Shown: positions 34,763 to 44,869, counted from the first letter of the stretch. The stretch: DNA of 64,000 bases from Demequina pelophila (GCF_000971175.1 NZ_BBLY01000001.1:109314-173313); one strand, 5' to 3'. Notes: generated from the letters alone by a model not told the origin. Made by a program: numbers and translations.

Positions 34763-36082
34763 ATGCCTCACATGCTCCCGCTCGTCCACTCCGGCGCCAT
34801 CGGCTCGGACCTCGCCATCGAGCAGGACCACGGCGCCATGGTGCGCCGCACCGTGCTGCCCGGCGGCGTGCGCGTGTTCACGGAGACCATCCCGGGCATG
34901 CGGTCGGCCACGCTGGGCGCGTGGGTGGGGGTCGGCTCGCGCGACGAGAATCCCGAGCATGCCGGCTCGACGCACTTCCTCGAGCACCTGCTGTTCAAGG
35001 GCACGGCCCGGCGCAGCGCGCTCGACATCGCCGAGGCCTTCGACCGCGTGGGCGGCGAGTCCAACGCGCTCACGGGCAAGGAGTTCACCTGCTACTACGC
35101 GCGGGTGATCGACCGCGACCTGCCCATGGCGATCGACGTGGTGCTCGACATGGTGACGTCGGCGCGGCTCGACCAGGCCGACTTCGACATGGAGCGCGGG
35201 GTGATCCTCGAGGAGCTCGCGATGGCGGAGGACGACCCGGGCGACGTCATCCACGAGCGCTTCGCGCAGGCCGTCCTGGGCGGTCACGCGCTCGGCCGGC
35301 CCATCGGCGGCACGCCGGAGATCATCGAGGCCGTCTCGCGCGACGCCGTCGAGGCGCACTACCGCGAGCACTACACGCCGGCCGGACTCATCGTCACGGC
35401 CGCCGGGGGAGTGGACCACGACGCGGTGTGCGCGATGGTGACCGATGCGGTGGCGAGGGGCGGCTGGGACCTCGCCGCAGCATCGTCCCCGGTGGGGCGG
35501 CGCGACCGGTTCGCGCCCGTCGAGGCGACGGCGACGCCGGAGACGCGGATCGTCAAGCACGAGCTCGAGCAGGCCCACGTGCTGCTGGGCACGCGCGGGT
35601 TCAGCGCGACCGACGACCGCCGCGCCGTCCTGTCCGTCTACAACGCGATCCTGGGCGGGGGCATGTCGTCGCGGCTGTTCCAGGAGATCCGCGAGAAGCG
35701 GGGGCTGACGTACTCGGTGTACTCGTTCGGCTCGCCCTCGACGGAGACCGGCCTGTTCGGCGTGTACGCCGCGTGCGCGCCGGGCAAGGCCGACGAGGTG
35801 ACGCGCCTCCTGGGCCACGAGCTCGAGCGCATGGCCGAGGGCGTCACCCCCGGCGAGCTCGAGCGGGCGCAGGGGCAGATCGCCGGGTCGATCGTGCTGC
35901 GCCTCGAGGACTCGTACTCGCGGATGTCCCGGCTGGGCAAGGCCGAGCTGGTCTACGGCGACCTGTGGTCCATCGCGGAGATGCTCGACGAGGTCAAGGC
36001 CGTCACCGTGGACCAGGTGCAGGCCCTCGCCGCGGACATCGCCGCGCGCGAGCGCGTGTCCGTGCGCGTCGGGCCCGCGTAG
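34763..36082 (+). CDS. M16-family zinc peptidase (PepR-like)
   Basis: The 439-residue insulinase-type metalloprotease has the inverted zinc motif HFLEH (H71, E74, H75) with the downstream glutamate in ERGVILEELAMAEDD. The inactive-like second domain carries LFQEIREKRGLTYSVYSF. It is a syntenic match to the peptidase between pnp and dapB in actinobacteria (mycobacterial PepR). The substrate is unknown; related proteins process peptides. An IS481 copy abuts its promoter, so expression may be altered. Confidence 0.92.
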   Translation: MPHMLPLVHSGAIGSDLAIEQDHGAMVRRTVLPGGVRVFTETIPGMRSATLGAWVGVGSRDENPEHAGSTHFLEHLLFKGTARRSALDIAEAFDRVGGESNALTGKEFTCYYARVIDRDLPMAIDVVLDMVTSARLDQADFDMERGVILEELAMAEDDPGDVIHERFAQAVLGGHALGRPIGGTPEIIEAVSRDAVEAHYREHYTPAGLIVTAAGGVDHDAVCAMVTDAVARGGWDLAAASSPVGRRDRFAPVEATATPETRIVKHELEQAHVLLGTRGFSATDDRRAVLSVYNAILGGGMSSRLFQEIREKRGLTYSVYSFGSPSTETGLFGVYAACAPGKADEVTRLLGHELERMAEGVTPGELERAQGQIAGSIVLRLEDSYSRMSRLGKAELVYGDLWSIAEMLDEVKAVTVDQVQALAADIAARERVSVRVGPA

Positions 36083-36149
36083 GCCAACCCAGCCGGCCCG
36101 CGCATCGTCCCCGGGCCGTCCCGCGGTGGGGCGCCACTAGGGTGGTGCC

Positions 36150-36893
36150 ATGATCAACGTCGCAGTGCTGGGCGCCTCCGGGCGCATGGGGACCCACGTG
36201 GTGAACGCGGTCGACGGCGCCGAGGACATGACCCTCGTCGCCGCGCTCGACCACCAGGACGACGTGGCCGCCGCGGCCCGGGCGGGTGCGGAGGTGGCGG
36301 TCGACTTCACCGTCCCGAGCGCCACCGAGGTGAACGTCCACGCGCTCATCGACGCCGGCGTCCACGCGGTCGTGGGCACCACCGGCTGGACGCAGGAATC
36401 GCTGCTGCGGGTCGACGAGCACCTCAAGGAGCGCCCCGAGATCGGCGTGCTCATCGCTCCCAACTTCGCGCTCAGCGCCGTGCTGTCGATGCGCTTCGCG
36501 GCCGCGGCCGCGCGCTACTTCGAGTCCGTCGAGGTGGTGGAGCTCCACCACCCCGACAAGGTCGACGCGCCCTCCGGCACCGCGACCCACACGGCGCAGG
36601 GGATCGCCGCCGCGCGGGCGGCCGCCGGCATCGCGCCCTCGCCCGACGCCACCACGCACGACCCCGATGGCGCGCGCGGCGCGGTCATCGACGGCGTCCA
36701 CGTCCACGCGGTGCGCCTGCGCGGCCTGGTCGCGCACGAGGAGGTGCTGCTGGGCAACCCCGGCGAGCAGCTCACCATCCGCACCGACAGCTTCGACCGG
36801 ATCAGCTTCATGCCCGGCGTGCTGCTGGGCGTGCGCGAGGTCGCCCGCCACCCCGGCCTCACCGTGGGCCTCGACGGGTACATGGCGCTGTGA
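36150..36893 (+). CDS. dapB: 4-hydroxy-tetrahydrodipicolinate reductase
   Basis: DapB reduces HTPA to tetrahydrodipicolinate in lysine/diaminopimelate synthesis, downstream of DapA (encoded at 42.2 kb). The 247-residue product has the nucleotide-binding VAVLGASGRMGTHVV, DFTVPSA, GTTGW, APNFALSAVL and the catalytic ELHHPDKVDAPSGTA. TAGGGT (36138-36143) is six bases before the ATG, indicating a leaderless start. It overlaps the next gene by GTGA. Confidence 0.96.
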   Translation: MINVAVLGASGRMGTHVVNAVDGAEDMTLVAALDHQDDVAAAARAGAEVAVDFTVPSATEVNVHALIDAGVHAVVGTTGWTQESLLRVDEHLKERPEIGVLIAPNFALSAVLSMRFAAAAARYFESVEVVELHHPDKVDAPSGTATHTAQGIAAARAAAGIAPSPDATTHDPDGARGAVIDGVHVHAVRLRGLVAHEEVLLGNPGEQLTIRTDSFDRISFMPGVLLGVREVARHPGLTVGLDGYMAL

Positions 36894-37345
36894 GCGTGAT
36901 GCGCCGCCCGGCGCTGCTCGCCGCCACGGCGATCACCGGGCTCCTGGGGATCTACATGGCGCTGGTGCTCGGGCGTGCGTTCGTGCTGCTGCGGGACGAT
37001 GCGCTCACCGCCAAGGCGCTGGGCGCCGCGCTGCTGGTGATGCCGATCGTGGGCGCCTGGTACCTGTGGCACGAGTGGAGCCTGGGGTTCGCCGCACAGC
37101 GGATGGGCTCCCAGCTCGAGCAGGAGGGGCGGCTGCCGGTCCACGACGGCGCGCGCGGCGCGGGCGGTGCCCTCACCGAGGAGGCCGCGCGCGACGTCTA
37201 CGAGCTGGCCCGCCGCGGCGTCGACGAGCAGCCCGACGACTGGCGGGCCTGGTTTCACCTGGCGTACGGCTACGAGGCGATGAAGGACAAGAGCCAGGCG
37301 CGCAAGGCGATGCGCTACGCCGCGGACCTGTACCGGCGGCGCTGA
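36890..37345 (+). CDS. Small membrane protein with TPR-like C terminus
   Basis: The 151-residue protein has two predicted membrane helices (about residues 8-30 and 44-62). A cytoplasmic C-terminal half contains a TPR-like pair of helices: AARDVYELARRGVDEQPDDWRA and WFHLAYGYEAMKDKSQARKAM. A small membrane protein is often found after dapB in actinobacteria; the function is unknown. The GTG start overlaps the dapB stop. It ends just before a large inverted-repeat element. Confidence 0.7.
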   Translation: MSVMRRPALLAATAITGLLGIYMALVLGRAFVLLRDDALTAKALGAALLVMPIVGAWYLWHEWSLGFAAQRMGSQLEQEGRLPVHDGARGAGGALTEEAARDVYELARRGVDEQPDDWRAWFHLAYGYEAMKDKSQARKAMRYAADLYRRR

Positions 37346-37489
37346 CCCCGGTCACCCCGTCACCTCTCCACACAGAATCTTCGCTGGCCCACACACGCCT
37401 CGGCGTGTCGTCGGCGTGTCGCCGCGATATCAGCATTTTCGCGGCGGCTGCGGGCCCCGCTGTGTGGACAGGTGACGTGACCGGCGGGG
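37346..37489. repeat. 144-bp nested inverted-repeat element
   Basis: Long imperfect terminal arms face each other: left 37346-37375, right 37460-37489; the innermost 18 bases (GTCACCT-TCCACACAG type) match at 17. Inside are three further stems: ACACGCC/GGCGTGT (37393-37408), GCCGCGA/TCGCGGC (37421-37445, 11-nt AT-rich loop) and GGCCC/GGGCC. It fills the gap between convergent genes. It could be a MITE-like element, a structured RNA or an elaborate bidirectional terminator. Confidence 0.6.
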
Positions 37490-37495
37490 AGTGCG

Positions 37496-37527
37496 GCGCG
37501 CGACTACAGTGCAGCGCGCGACTACAG
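37496..37527. repeat. 18-bp tandem duplication at an acetyltransferase 3' end
   Basis: GCGCGCGACTACAG occurs at 37496-37509 and 37514-37527. The second copy contains the stop codon of the minus-strand acetyltransferase gene, so the gene tail is duplicated outside the gene. Confidence 0.65.
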
Positions 37528-38004
37528 CGCGGCGCGGTACATGAGCTCGACCAGGTCCCCCGTGGGGCCGTCGAGCGTCCTGCGCAGCCCGCCCTCGCCG
37601 AACCCGGCGGACTCGAGGAAGGCCCGGCGCGGCGCATCGTCCTCCAGGGACCAGGCGCGGGTCTCCGTGGCGCCCCGCGTGCGCAGCGTGTCGATGCACG
37701 CGGATAGTAGCCGCGAGCCGTGGCCGGCACGCCGGTGGTCGGGCGCGACCTCGAGCGCGAGGATCTCCGTGGGAGCGAGCGCGGCGAAGCCCACCACGCG
37801 CGGGCCGTCGCACGCGACGAACACCCGGTGGTCGCGGCTGGGCGGCTGCGCGATCGCCGCGGCCCACTGCGCGCGCACGTCGTCGGACGGCAGCGCGTCG
37901 ACCGCGGGCCCCAGGGTCTCCCGCCAGCATGCGAGCTGGATCGCGGCGATCGCCTCCTCGTCTCCGGGGACGGCCGGGCGGGCGGAGACGTCGGCGTGGA
38001 TCAT
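37522..38004 (-). CDS. GNAT-family N-acetyltransferase
   Basis: A 160-residue single-domain GNAT. It starts MIHADVSARPAVPGDEEAIAAIQLACWRE-like sequence, has the beta4-alpha3 acetyl-CoA loop ILALEVAPDHRRAGHGSRLL and ends with the usual ATETRAWSLEDDAPRRAFLES. The acceptor is unknown. A minus-strand TAGGCT (38012-38017) lies seven bases before the ATG, again the leaderless pattern. It is divergent from the ZIP transporter gene. Confidence 0.85.
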   Translation of the reverse strand: MIHADVSARPAVPGDEEAIAAIQLACWRETLGPAVDALPSDDVRAQWAAAIAQPPSRDHRVFVACDGPRVVGFAALAPTEILALEVAPDHRRAGHGSRLLSACIDTLRTRGATETRAWSLEDDAPRRAFLESAGFGEGGLRRTLDGPTGDLVELMYRAAL

Positions 38005-38055
38005 GCCGACCAGCCTAGGGCCGCGCACCAGGGGCAACCGCACTAGCGTGAGGGA

Positions 38056-38811
38056 ATGGAGGTGCTCACCACGGCGCTCGCCGCCGGAGCCGCCATCGGC
38101 ACCCTGCTGATCGGCGCCGCGGTCGCGCTCATCTGGGACATCCCGCGCACCATTGTGGCCGCCATCATGGCGTTCGGCGCGGGGGTCATGCTGGCGACGC
38201 TCGCGCTCGAGCTGGTCGCCGAGTCGCGGGAGGCGGCCGGCATCAGGCCGGTGGTGATCGGCTTCGGCGTGGGTGCGGTGCTCTACGTGGGCGGCGACCG
38301 GCTGGTCGAGCGGCTGCTCTCGCGCCACGACGCTCGACACCGCTCGCGCAACATCCACTCGCGGCGCGGCACCGCCCATCCGGGCGGGGGAGGGGCCTTC
38401 GCCGTCGGCGCGTTGCTCGACGGCATCCCCGAGTCGCTCGTGATCGGCGTGCTCGTGGCGCTCACCGGCGGCTTCCCCGCGGCCATGGTGGTCGCGATCG
38501 GGCTGAGCAACATCCCGGAGGGCCTCGCGGGATCGGCGGCGATGCTGCGCGCCGGCCGGTCCAAGCGCACCATTTTGGGCCTGTGGTCGTCCATCACCGT
38601 GATCAGCATGGTCGCCGCCGTGCTGGGAACGGCCGCGCTCTCGTCCGCTCCTCCCGAGGTGCTCGCGTTCGTCGTCTCGCTCGCGGCCGGCGCGCTGCTC
38701 GCGATGGTGAGCAACGCGATGATCCCGGAGGCCTACGAGGAAGACCACTGGCTCAGCGGACTCATCGTCGCGGCCGGCTTCCTGGTCGCCTTCGTGATGA
38801 ACGAGCTGTAG
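38056..38811 (+). CDS. ZIP-family metal transporter
   Basis: The 251-residue membrane protein has about seven helices and the ZIP metal-site signatures DGIPESLVIG and GLSNIPEGLAG in adjacent helices. A His-containing loop (RHDARHRSRNIHSRRGTAH) lies before them, as in many ZIP proteins. It probably imports zinc or another divalent cation; specificity is not determinable. TAGCGT (38044-38049) six bases before the ATG suggests leaderless expression. Confidence 0.82.
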   Translation: MEVLTTALAAGAAIGTLLIGAAVALIWDIPRTIVAAIMAFGAGVMLATLALELVAESREAAGIRPVVIGFGVGAVLYVGGDRLVERLLSRHDARHRSRNIHSRRGTAHPGGGGAFAVGALLDGIPESLVIGVLVALTGGFPAAMVVAIGLSNIPEGLAGSAAMLRAGRSKRTILGLWSSITVISMVAAVLGTAALSSAPPEVLAFVVSLAAGALLAMVSNAMIPEAYEEDHWLSGLIVAAGFLVAFVMNEL

Positions 38812-38834
38812 CCCCACCGCGCCCGGTCGAACGT

Positions 38835-39158
38835 TCAGGCCCAGCCGAGCGCGCGCAGCCCCGCGGCCACCGCCGCCGCGGCCGCGACCACGACGATGAA
38901 CGGCGCCCGCCGCCACAGCAGCACCGCCGCGACGGCGATGGCCGCCACACGCGCGTCGAGCGCCAGCGCGCCCTCCGAGGTGAACGCCTGCACTCCGGTC
39001 AGCGCGGCCAGCAGCGCGATGGTGAGGTACCCGGCCACGCGGTGGACGCGCGGGTGCTCGAGCCATGCCTCCGGCACGGTGTGCCCGGCGAGCTTGGTGA
39101 GCCACGCGAGCAGCCCCGCGCCCGCGATGGCGACCCACATCCATGCGTACGCGCTCAC
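38835..39158 (-). CDS. azlD: AzlD-family membrane protein
   Basis: The 107-residue product has three to four hydrophobic helices and the AzlD features WVAIAGAGLLAWLTKLAGH and HPRVHRVAGYLTIALLAAL. AzlD pairs with AzlC to form a branched-chain amino acid exporter. Its GTG start overlaps the azlC stop, so the two are translated together. Confidence 0.85.
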   Translation of the reverse strand: MSAYAWMWVAIAGAGLLAWLTKLAGHTVPEAWLEHPRVHRVAGYLTIALLAALTGVQAFTSEGALALDARVAAIAVAAVLLWRRAPFIVVVAAAAAVAAGLRALGWA

Positions 39159-39853
39159 TCGGGCACCGCCTCACGGGGCTGCCCCCAGCCGGCGACCACG
39201 GCGACCAGCGCGGCCACGAGCACCGGCACTCCCGCCGGAGCCACGGGGGTGAGCGCGAGGGCGATCAGCGCGGCGGCGCCCGCGACCGCCCGCGCGCGCC
39301 GGGAGCCGAGTCGGGGCCACACCAGGGCGAGGAAGGCGGCGGCCGCGGCGGCGTCGAGGCCCCAGTCGGACGGATCGCCGATGCGCGAGCCCAGCAGGGC
39401 GCCCACCAGCGTCACCGCGTTCCAGCCCAGGAAGACGCCCACCCCGGTCCACCAGAAGCCTGCGCGGCGCGCCGGCAGATCCTCGTGGGGCTGCGCGAGC
39501 GCCACCGCCGTGGACTCGTCGATGGTCACCTGCGCGGCCCACGCGCGGCGCCATCCGCGCATCGGCCGCAGGATCTGTGCGAGCCCGATCCCGTAGAACC
39601 CGTTGCGCAGCCCCAGGAACGTGGAGGTCGCGATCGCGGCCGCGGCGCCGCCGCCCGCGCCGATCACCCCGACGAACGCGAACTGCGACCCGCCCGAGAA
39701 CACCAGCAGCGACAGCGCGAGCGTCTGCCACACGTCGAGGCCCGCCGCCACGGACAGCGCGCCGAAGCTCAGCGCGTACGCGCTCGTGGCCAGCGCCACG
39801 GAGATCGCCTCCTGGCGGGCGGTGGCGAGGGCGGCGCGGGGCACGGGCGCCAT
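39155..39853 (-). CDS. azlC: AzlC-family branched-chain amino acid exporter
   Basis: The large subunit of an AzlCD-type exporter, 232 residues with about seven helices. Recognisable parts are SFGALSVAAGLDVWQTLALS, LVFSGGSQFAFVGVIG, LGLRNGFYGIGLA and TIDESTAVALAQ. The start MAPVPRAALATARQEA is the last Met before the family region; further upstream is repeat DNA, not coding. Substrates such as leucine or azaleucine are inferred from the family. Confidence 0.87.
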   Translation of the reverse strand: MAPVPRAALATARQEAISVALATSAYALSFGALSVAAGLDVWQTLALSLLVFSGGSQFAFVGVIGAGGGAAAAIATSTFLGLRNGFYGIGLAQILRPMRGWRRAWAAQVTIDESTAVALAQPHEDLPARRAGFWWTGVGVFLGWNAVTLVGALLGSRIGDPSDWGLDAAAAAAFLALVWPRLGSRRARAVAGAAALIALALTPVAPAGVPVLVAALVAVVAGWGQPREAVPE

Positions 39854-39866
39854 CCTCTCAGGGGCC

Positions 39867-39931
39867 GCGTCCCAGGAGGTGCTCACTGCCCGAAAACGCC
39901 GATTCTGAGCACTGAGCACCTCCTGGGACGC
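39867..39931. repeat. 19-bp inverted repeat upstream of azlC
   Basis: GCGTCCCAGGAGGTGCTCA (39867-39885) and TGAGCACCTCCTGGGACGC (39913-39931) are perfect inverted copies, 27 nt apart. The right arm is also the first unit of the tandem array that follows. Confidence 0.75.
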
Positions 39932-40017
39932 AGGAGTGGGGGCGTGGGCACTGAGCGCCTCCTGGGACGCAGAAGCGGGAGCGTGGGCACTGAGCACCTC
40001 GTGGGACGACGGAAGCG
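39910..40017. repeat. 39-bp tandem repeats between azlC and dfrA
   Basis: Two full units (39910-39948, 39949-39987) and a diverged third (39988-40017) share CACTGAGCNCCTCCTGGGAC followed by a G-rich tail ending GCGTGGG. Fragments continue to about 40050. Units are not separated by unique spacers, so this is not a CRISPR. The stretch 39854-40065 holds no gene. Confidence 0.75.
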
Positions 40018-40065
40018 GGGCGGGACGCAGGAGCGGGACGCAGGGACCCAGAAGCGGGCGCCCCG

Positions 40066-41215
<1,150 letters not shown>

Positions 41216-41222
41216 CTCTCCA

Positions 41223-41259
41223 CCTTACGCTTGCGCAGAATCCTTACGCAATGCCTTAC
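41223..41259 (-). promoter_or_regulatory. Repeat operator before vapB
   Basis: On the plus strand CCTTACGC occurs at 41223-41230 and 41242-41249, and CCTTAC again at 41254-41259. Between the first two is a TTGCGCAGAA dyad half. Repeats in an AT-richer patch directly before an AbrB antitoxin gene suggest an autoregulatory site. Confidence 0.45.
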
Positions 41260-41294
41260 TTCGCCGGGCGTCTGCCTCGCCCCGCGGCCGTGGC

Positions 41295-42098
41295 TCACAC
41301 CGCCACCGGCGCCTTGATGCCGGGGTGGTGCTGGTAGTCCTCGATGACCACGTCGTCGATGTCGTAGTCGAAGAGCGACTCCCGCTCCGCGAGCCGCAGC
41401 GTGGGGTAGGGGTACGGCTCGCGCGAGAGTTGCCGCTCCACCTGCTCCATGTGGTTGGAGTAGATGTGGCAGTCGCCGCCGGTCCACACGAAGTCCCCGA
41501 CCTCGAGCCCGGTCTGCGCCGCGATCATGTGGGTGAGCAGCGCGTAGGACGCGATGTTGAAGGGCACTCCCAGGAACAGGTCCGCCGAGCGCTGGTACAG
41601 CTGGCACGACAGTCGGCCGTCGGCCACATAGAACTGGAACAGGGCGTGGCACGGCGGCAGCGCCATGTCATCCACGAGCGCCGGGTTCCAGGCCGACACG
41701 ATGTGCCGCCGCGAGTCCGGGTTGGTCCGGATCGATGCGACGACCTTCGCGATCTGGTCGACGTGACCACCGTCGGGCGCGGGCCAGGAGCGCCACTGGT
41801 AGCCGTACACCGGCCCCAGCTCGCCGTCCGCGTCCGCCCACTCGTCCCAGATGGAGATCCCGCGCTCCTGCAGCCACCGCACGTTGGTGTCGCCGCGCAG
41901 GAACCACAGCAGCTCGCCCACGATCGAGCGCACGTGCACCTTCTTGGTGGTGATGAGCGGGAAGCCCTGCGACAGGTCGTAGCGGATCTGGCGGCCGAAC
42001 ACGGACCGCGTGCCCGTGCCGGTGCGGTCGGACTTGACCGTGCCGGTCGCGAGCACGTCGCGCAGCAGGTCCTCGTACGGGGTGGGGATCGAGGTCAC
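41295..42098 (-). CDS. thyA: Thymidylate synthase (ThyA)
   Basis: ThyA converts dUMP to dTMP with methylene-tetrahydrofolate. The 267-residue enzyme has [30 protein letters not shown], the catalytic cysteine in [13 protein letters not shown] (C150), [18 protein letters not shown] and [16 protein letters not shown] 42098 gives [13 protein letters not shown] minus-strand TAGAGT (42106-42111) is seven bases upstream, so this is a leaderless start, and longer starts are rejected. vapBC and dfrA follow on the same strand. Confidence 0.96.
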   Translation of the reverse strand: MTSIPTPYEDLLRDVLATGTVKSDRTGTGTRSVFGRQIRYDLSQGFPLITTKKVHVRSIVGELLWFLRGDTNVRWLQERGISIWDEWADADGELGPVYGYQWRSWPAPDGGHVDQIAKVVASIRTNPDSRRHIVSAWNPALVDDMALPPCHALFQFYVADGRLSCQLYQRSADLFLGVPFNIASYALLTHMIAAQTGLEVGDFVWTGGDCHIYSNHMEQVERQLSREPYPYPTLRLAERESLFDYDIDDVVIEDYQHHPGIKAPVAV

Positions 42099-42241
42099 GC
42101 CCAGCACTCTACGCGCGCCCTCCGACACGCACGGGCAGGCGTGCGGGGAGCCGGGGGAGAGGCCCGCGCAGGAGGGACGATGCACGGATTGCGGGCCCCG
42201 CCCAGGTCCGCTCGGGACCGTCGCGGGGTAGGTTGAGGAGC

Positions 42242-43132
42242 ATGACTGCACACCGCCCCTTCGGCACCGTCCTCACGGCGATGGTGACCCCGATGCACGA
42301 GGGAGGCGCGCTCGATCTGGAGGCCGCCCAGGCCCTCGCGCGCTTCCTCGTCTCCCGAGGCTCCGACGGCCTGGTCCTGTCCGGCACCACCGGCGAGGCC
42401 CCCACGACCCACGCCCCCGAGAAGGCCGACCTCCTGCACGCGGTGCGCGAGGCCGTCGGCCCCGACGTCACGGTGCTCACCGGCGCCGGCTCCAACGACA
42501 CCGCGCACGCGGTGCGCATGGCCGAGCAGGGCGAGGAGGCCGGCGCCGACGGCATCCTCGCGCTCACCCCGTACTACTCCAAGCCCACGCAGGCGGGCGT
42601 CGTCGCGCACTTCCGCGCGATCCTGGGCGCCACCGGCCTGCCCGCGATGCTCTACGACATCCCGGGCCGCACCGCGCTCGCGATCTCCGACGAGTCCTAC
42701 GACGAGCTCGCCGCGCACCCGCGCGTGGTGGCCGTCAAGGACGCGACCGGCAACGTCTCGCAGGCCAAGGAGCGCATGGCGCGCACGGGTCTCGCCTGGT
42801 ACTCCGGCGACGACCCGCTCACGCTCGACTTCCTGCGCGCCGGCGCCGTGGGCGTCGTCTCCGTCTCCAGCCACGTGGTCTCGCGCGAGATCGCCGCGAT
42901 GATCGCGGCGCACGACGCGGGCGACGCCGACGAGGCCGACCGCATCCACGCGTCGCTCCTGCCGGTCCACGCCGCGATGTTCACCGGCCCGGGCGCGACC
43001 AACGCCAAGTCGGCCGTGCACCACCTGGGCGTGATCGGCAGCCGGGCCATGCGCCTGCCGCTGCTGCCCAACAACCCCGCGGAGCACGACGCGCTCGTCG
43101 CCGCCCTGGCCGTGGCGGAGGTGGCCGCGTGA
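42242..43132 (+). CDS. dapA: 4-hydroxy-tetrahydrodipicolinate synthase
   Basis: DapA condenses pyruvate and aspartate semialdehyde, the first step of the DAP/lysine branch. The 296-residue TIM-barrel has [38 protein letters not shown] (catalytic Tyr) and the Schiff-base lysine in [10 protein letters not shown] (K166). TAGGTT is seven bases before the ATG; GAGGAG within that spacer could also serve as Shine-Dalgarno. It overlaps rnj by GTGA, a conserved dapA-rnj pair. Confidence 0.96.
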   Translation: MTAHRPFGTVLTAMVTPMHEGGALDLEAAQALARFLVSRGSDGLVLSGTTGEAPTTHAPEKADLLHAVREAVGPDVTVLTGAGSNDTAHAVRMAEQGEEAGADGILALTPYYSKPTQAGVVAHFRAILGATGLPAMLYDIPGRTALAISDESYDELAAHPRVVAVKDATGNVSQAKERMARTGLAWYSGDDPLTLDFLRAGAVGVVSVSSHVVSREIAAMIAAHDAGDADEADRIHASLLPVHAAMFTGPGATNAKSAVHHLGVIGSRAMRLPLLPNNPAEHDALVAALAVAEVAA

Positions 43133-44811
43133 GCTTCGTCCACGACCTGCCCCAGCCGCCCGCGCTGAAGCCCGGCACCCTGCGCCTCGTCCCGCTCGGC
43201 GGGCTCGGCGAGGTGGGCCGCAACATGCACACCCTCGAGATCGACGGCCGCATCCTCATCATCGACTGCGGCGTGCTGTTCCCGGAGGACCACCAGCCGG
43301 GCGTCGACCTCATCCTCCCGGACCTCGACTACCTCGAGGACCGCCTGGACGACATCGAGGCGATCGTCCTCACGCACGGCCACGAGGATCACATCGGCGC
43401 CGTGCCCTACCTGCTGCGCATGCGCCCCGACATCCCCATCCTGGGCTCGCAGCTCACGCTCGCCTTCATCGAGGCGAAGCTCAAGGAGCACCGCATCACG
43501 CCCGTGACCCTCGCGGTCAAGGAGGGCCAGGTGGAGCAGCTGGGCAAGTTCGGCCTCGAGTTCGTGGCCGTCAACCACTCCATCCCGGACGCGCTCGCGG
43601 TCATGGTCCGCACGGACGCCGGCACCGTGCTCAACACCGGCGACTTCAAGATGGACCAGCTGCCGCTCGACGGCCGCATCACGGACCTGCGCGCCTTCGC
43701 CCGCCTGGGCGAGGAGGGCGTCGACCTGTTCATGGTCGACTCGACCAACGCCGAGGTCCCCGGCTTCACCACGGCCGAGGTCGAGATCGGCCCGGTCCTG
43801 GACCGCCAGTTCGCGGAGGCGACCGGGCGCATCGTCGTCGCGTCCTTCGCCAGCCACGTCCACCGCGTCCAGCAGGTCATCGACGCCGCCGAGGCGCACG
43901 GCCGCAAGGTGGCCTTCGTGGGCCGGTCGATGGTCCGCAACATGAACATCGCGGCGGAGATGGGCTTCCTGCGCGTGCCCGACGGCATCCTCGTCGACCC
44001 CAAGCAGGCCGACCAGATGCCGCGCACCCACGTGGTCTACATGTCGACCGGCTCGCAGGGCGAGCCCATGGCGGCGCTCAGCCGCATGGCCAGCGGCGAC
44101 CACAAGGTCGAGGTGGGCGAGGGGGACCTGGTGATCCTCGCATCGTCCCTGATCCCGGGCAACGAGAACGCGGTCTTCCGCGTCATCAACGGCCTCATGC
44201 GCCTGGGCGCGACCGTGGTCCACCAGGGCAGCGCGCGCGTGCACGTGTCCGGCCACGCCAGCGCCGGCGAGCTCATCTACTGCTACAACATCCTGCGCCC
44301 CAAGAACGTCATGCCCATCCACGGCGAGGTGCGCCACCTGCTCGCCAACGGCGCGCTCGCGGTCAAGACCGGCGTGCCCGAGGAGAACGTGGTCTTGGTG
44401 GAGAACGGCGCCGTGATCGACCTCAAGGACGGCGTCGCGCAGGTCGTGGGCGCGGTGGACTTCTCCAACGTCTACGTGGACGGCTCGTCCGTGGGCGAGA
44501 TCACGGAGACCGAGCTCAAGGACCGCCGCATCCTGTCGGAGGAGGGCTTCGTGTCCGTCTTCGCCGTGGTCGACTCCTCGAGCGGCCGGGTGGTCTCCGG
44601 GCCGGAGGTCCACGCGCGCGGCCTCGCGGAGGACGATGCGGTGTTCGCCGCGATCCTGCCGAACATCAAGGACGCGATCGAGGAGGCGGCGAGCGGCGGC
44701 AAGGCCGACTCGCACCAGCTCCAGCAGGTCGCGCGCCGCGTGCTGGGCCGCTACGTGGGCACCAAGCTGCGCCGCCGTCCGATGATCATCCCGGTGGTCG
44801 TCCAGGCGTAG
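43129..44811 (+). CDS. rnj: Ribonuclease J
   Basis: RNase J is a metallo-beta-lactamase/beta-CASP nuclease with endonuclease and 5'-3' exonuclease activity. The 560-residue product has the metal motif LTHGHEDHIGA (H83, H85, D87, H88), later VNHSIPDALAV and NTGDFKMD, and the beta-CASP STGSQGEPMAALSRMA. RVHVSGHAS supplies the late His. Together with RNase Y and PNPase (both in this window) it suggests a Bacillus-like degradosome set in an actinomycete. Confidence 0.95.
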   Translation: MSFVHDLPQPPALKPGTLRLVPLGGLGEVGRNMHTLEIDGRILIIDCGVLFPEDHQPGVDLILPDLDYLEDRLDDIEAIVLTHGHEDHIGAVPYLLRMRPDIPILGSQLTLAFIEAKLKEHRITPVTLAVKEGQVEQLGKFGLEFVAVNHSIPDALAVMVRTDAGTVLNTGDFKMDQLPLDGRITDLRAFARLGEEGVDLFMVDSTNAEVPGFTTAEVEIGPVLDRQFAEATGRIVVASFASHVHRVQQVIDAAEAHGRKVAFVGRSMVRNMNIAAEMGFLRVPDGILVDPKQADQMPRTHVVYMSTGSQGEPMAALSRMASGDHKVEVGEGDLVILASSLIPGNENAVFRVINGLMRLGATVVHQGSARVHVSGHASAGELIYCYNILRPKNVMPIHGEVRHLLANGALAVKTGVPEENVVLVENGAVIDLKDGVAQVVGAVDFSNVYVDGSSVGEITETELKDRRILSEEGFVSVFAVVDSSSGRVVSGPEVHARGLAEDDAVFAAILPNIKDAIEEAASGGKADSHQLQQVARRVLGRYVGTKLRRRPMIIPVVVQA

Positions 44812-44821
44812 CCGAGCCTCG

Positions 44822-44869
44822 CCGCGAGGGTCGCCCGGGGAGCCTCCGCGCCACCCGGGACCCTCGCGG
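44822..44869 (+). terminator. rnj terminator
   Basis: CCGCGAGGGTCGCCCGGG (44822-44839) pairs with CCCGGGACCCTCGCGG (44854-44869), 16 bp with a 2-nt bulge. It is immediately followed by TACCGT, a likely -10 for ftsK, so the hairpin replaces a T-tract terminator and abuts the next promoter. Confidence 0.65.

Noticed and set aside
39910..40017. Possible CRISPR array
   Set aside because: Repeats are contiguous without unique spacers and no cas gene is present.
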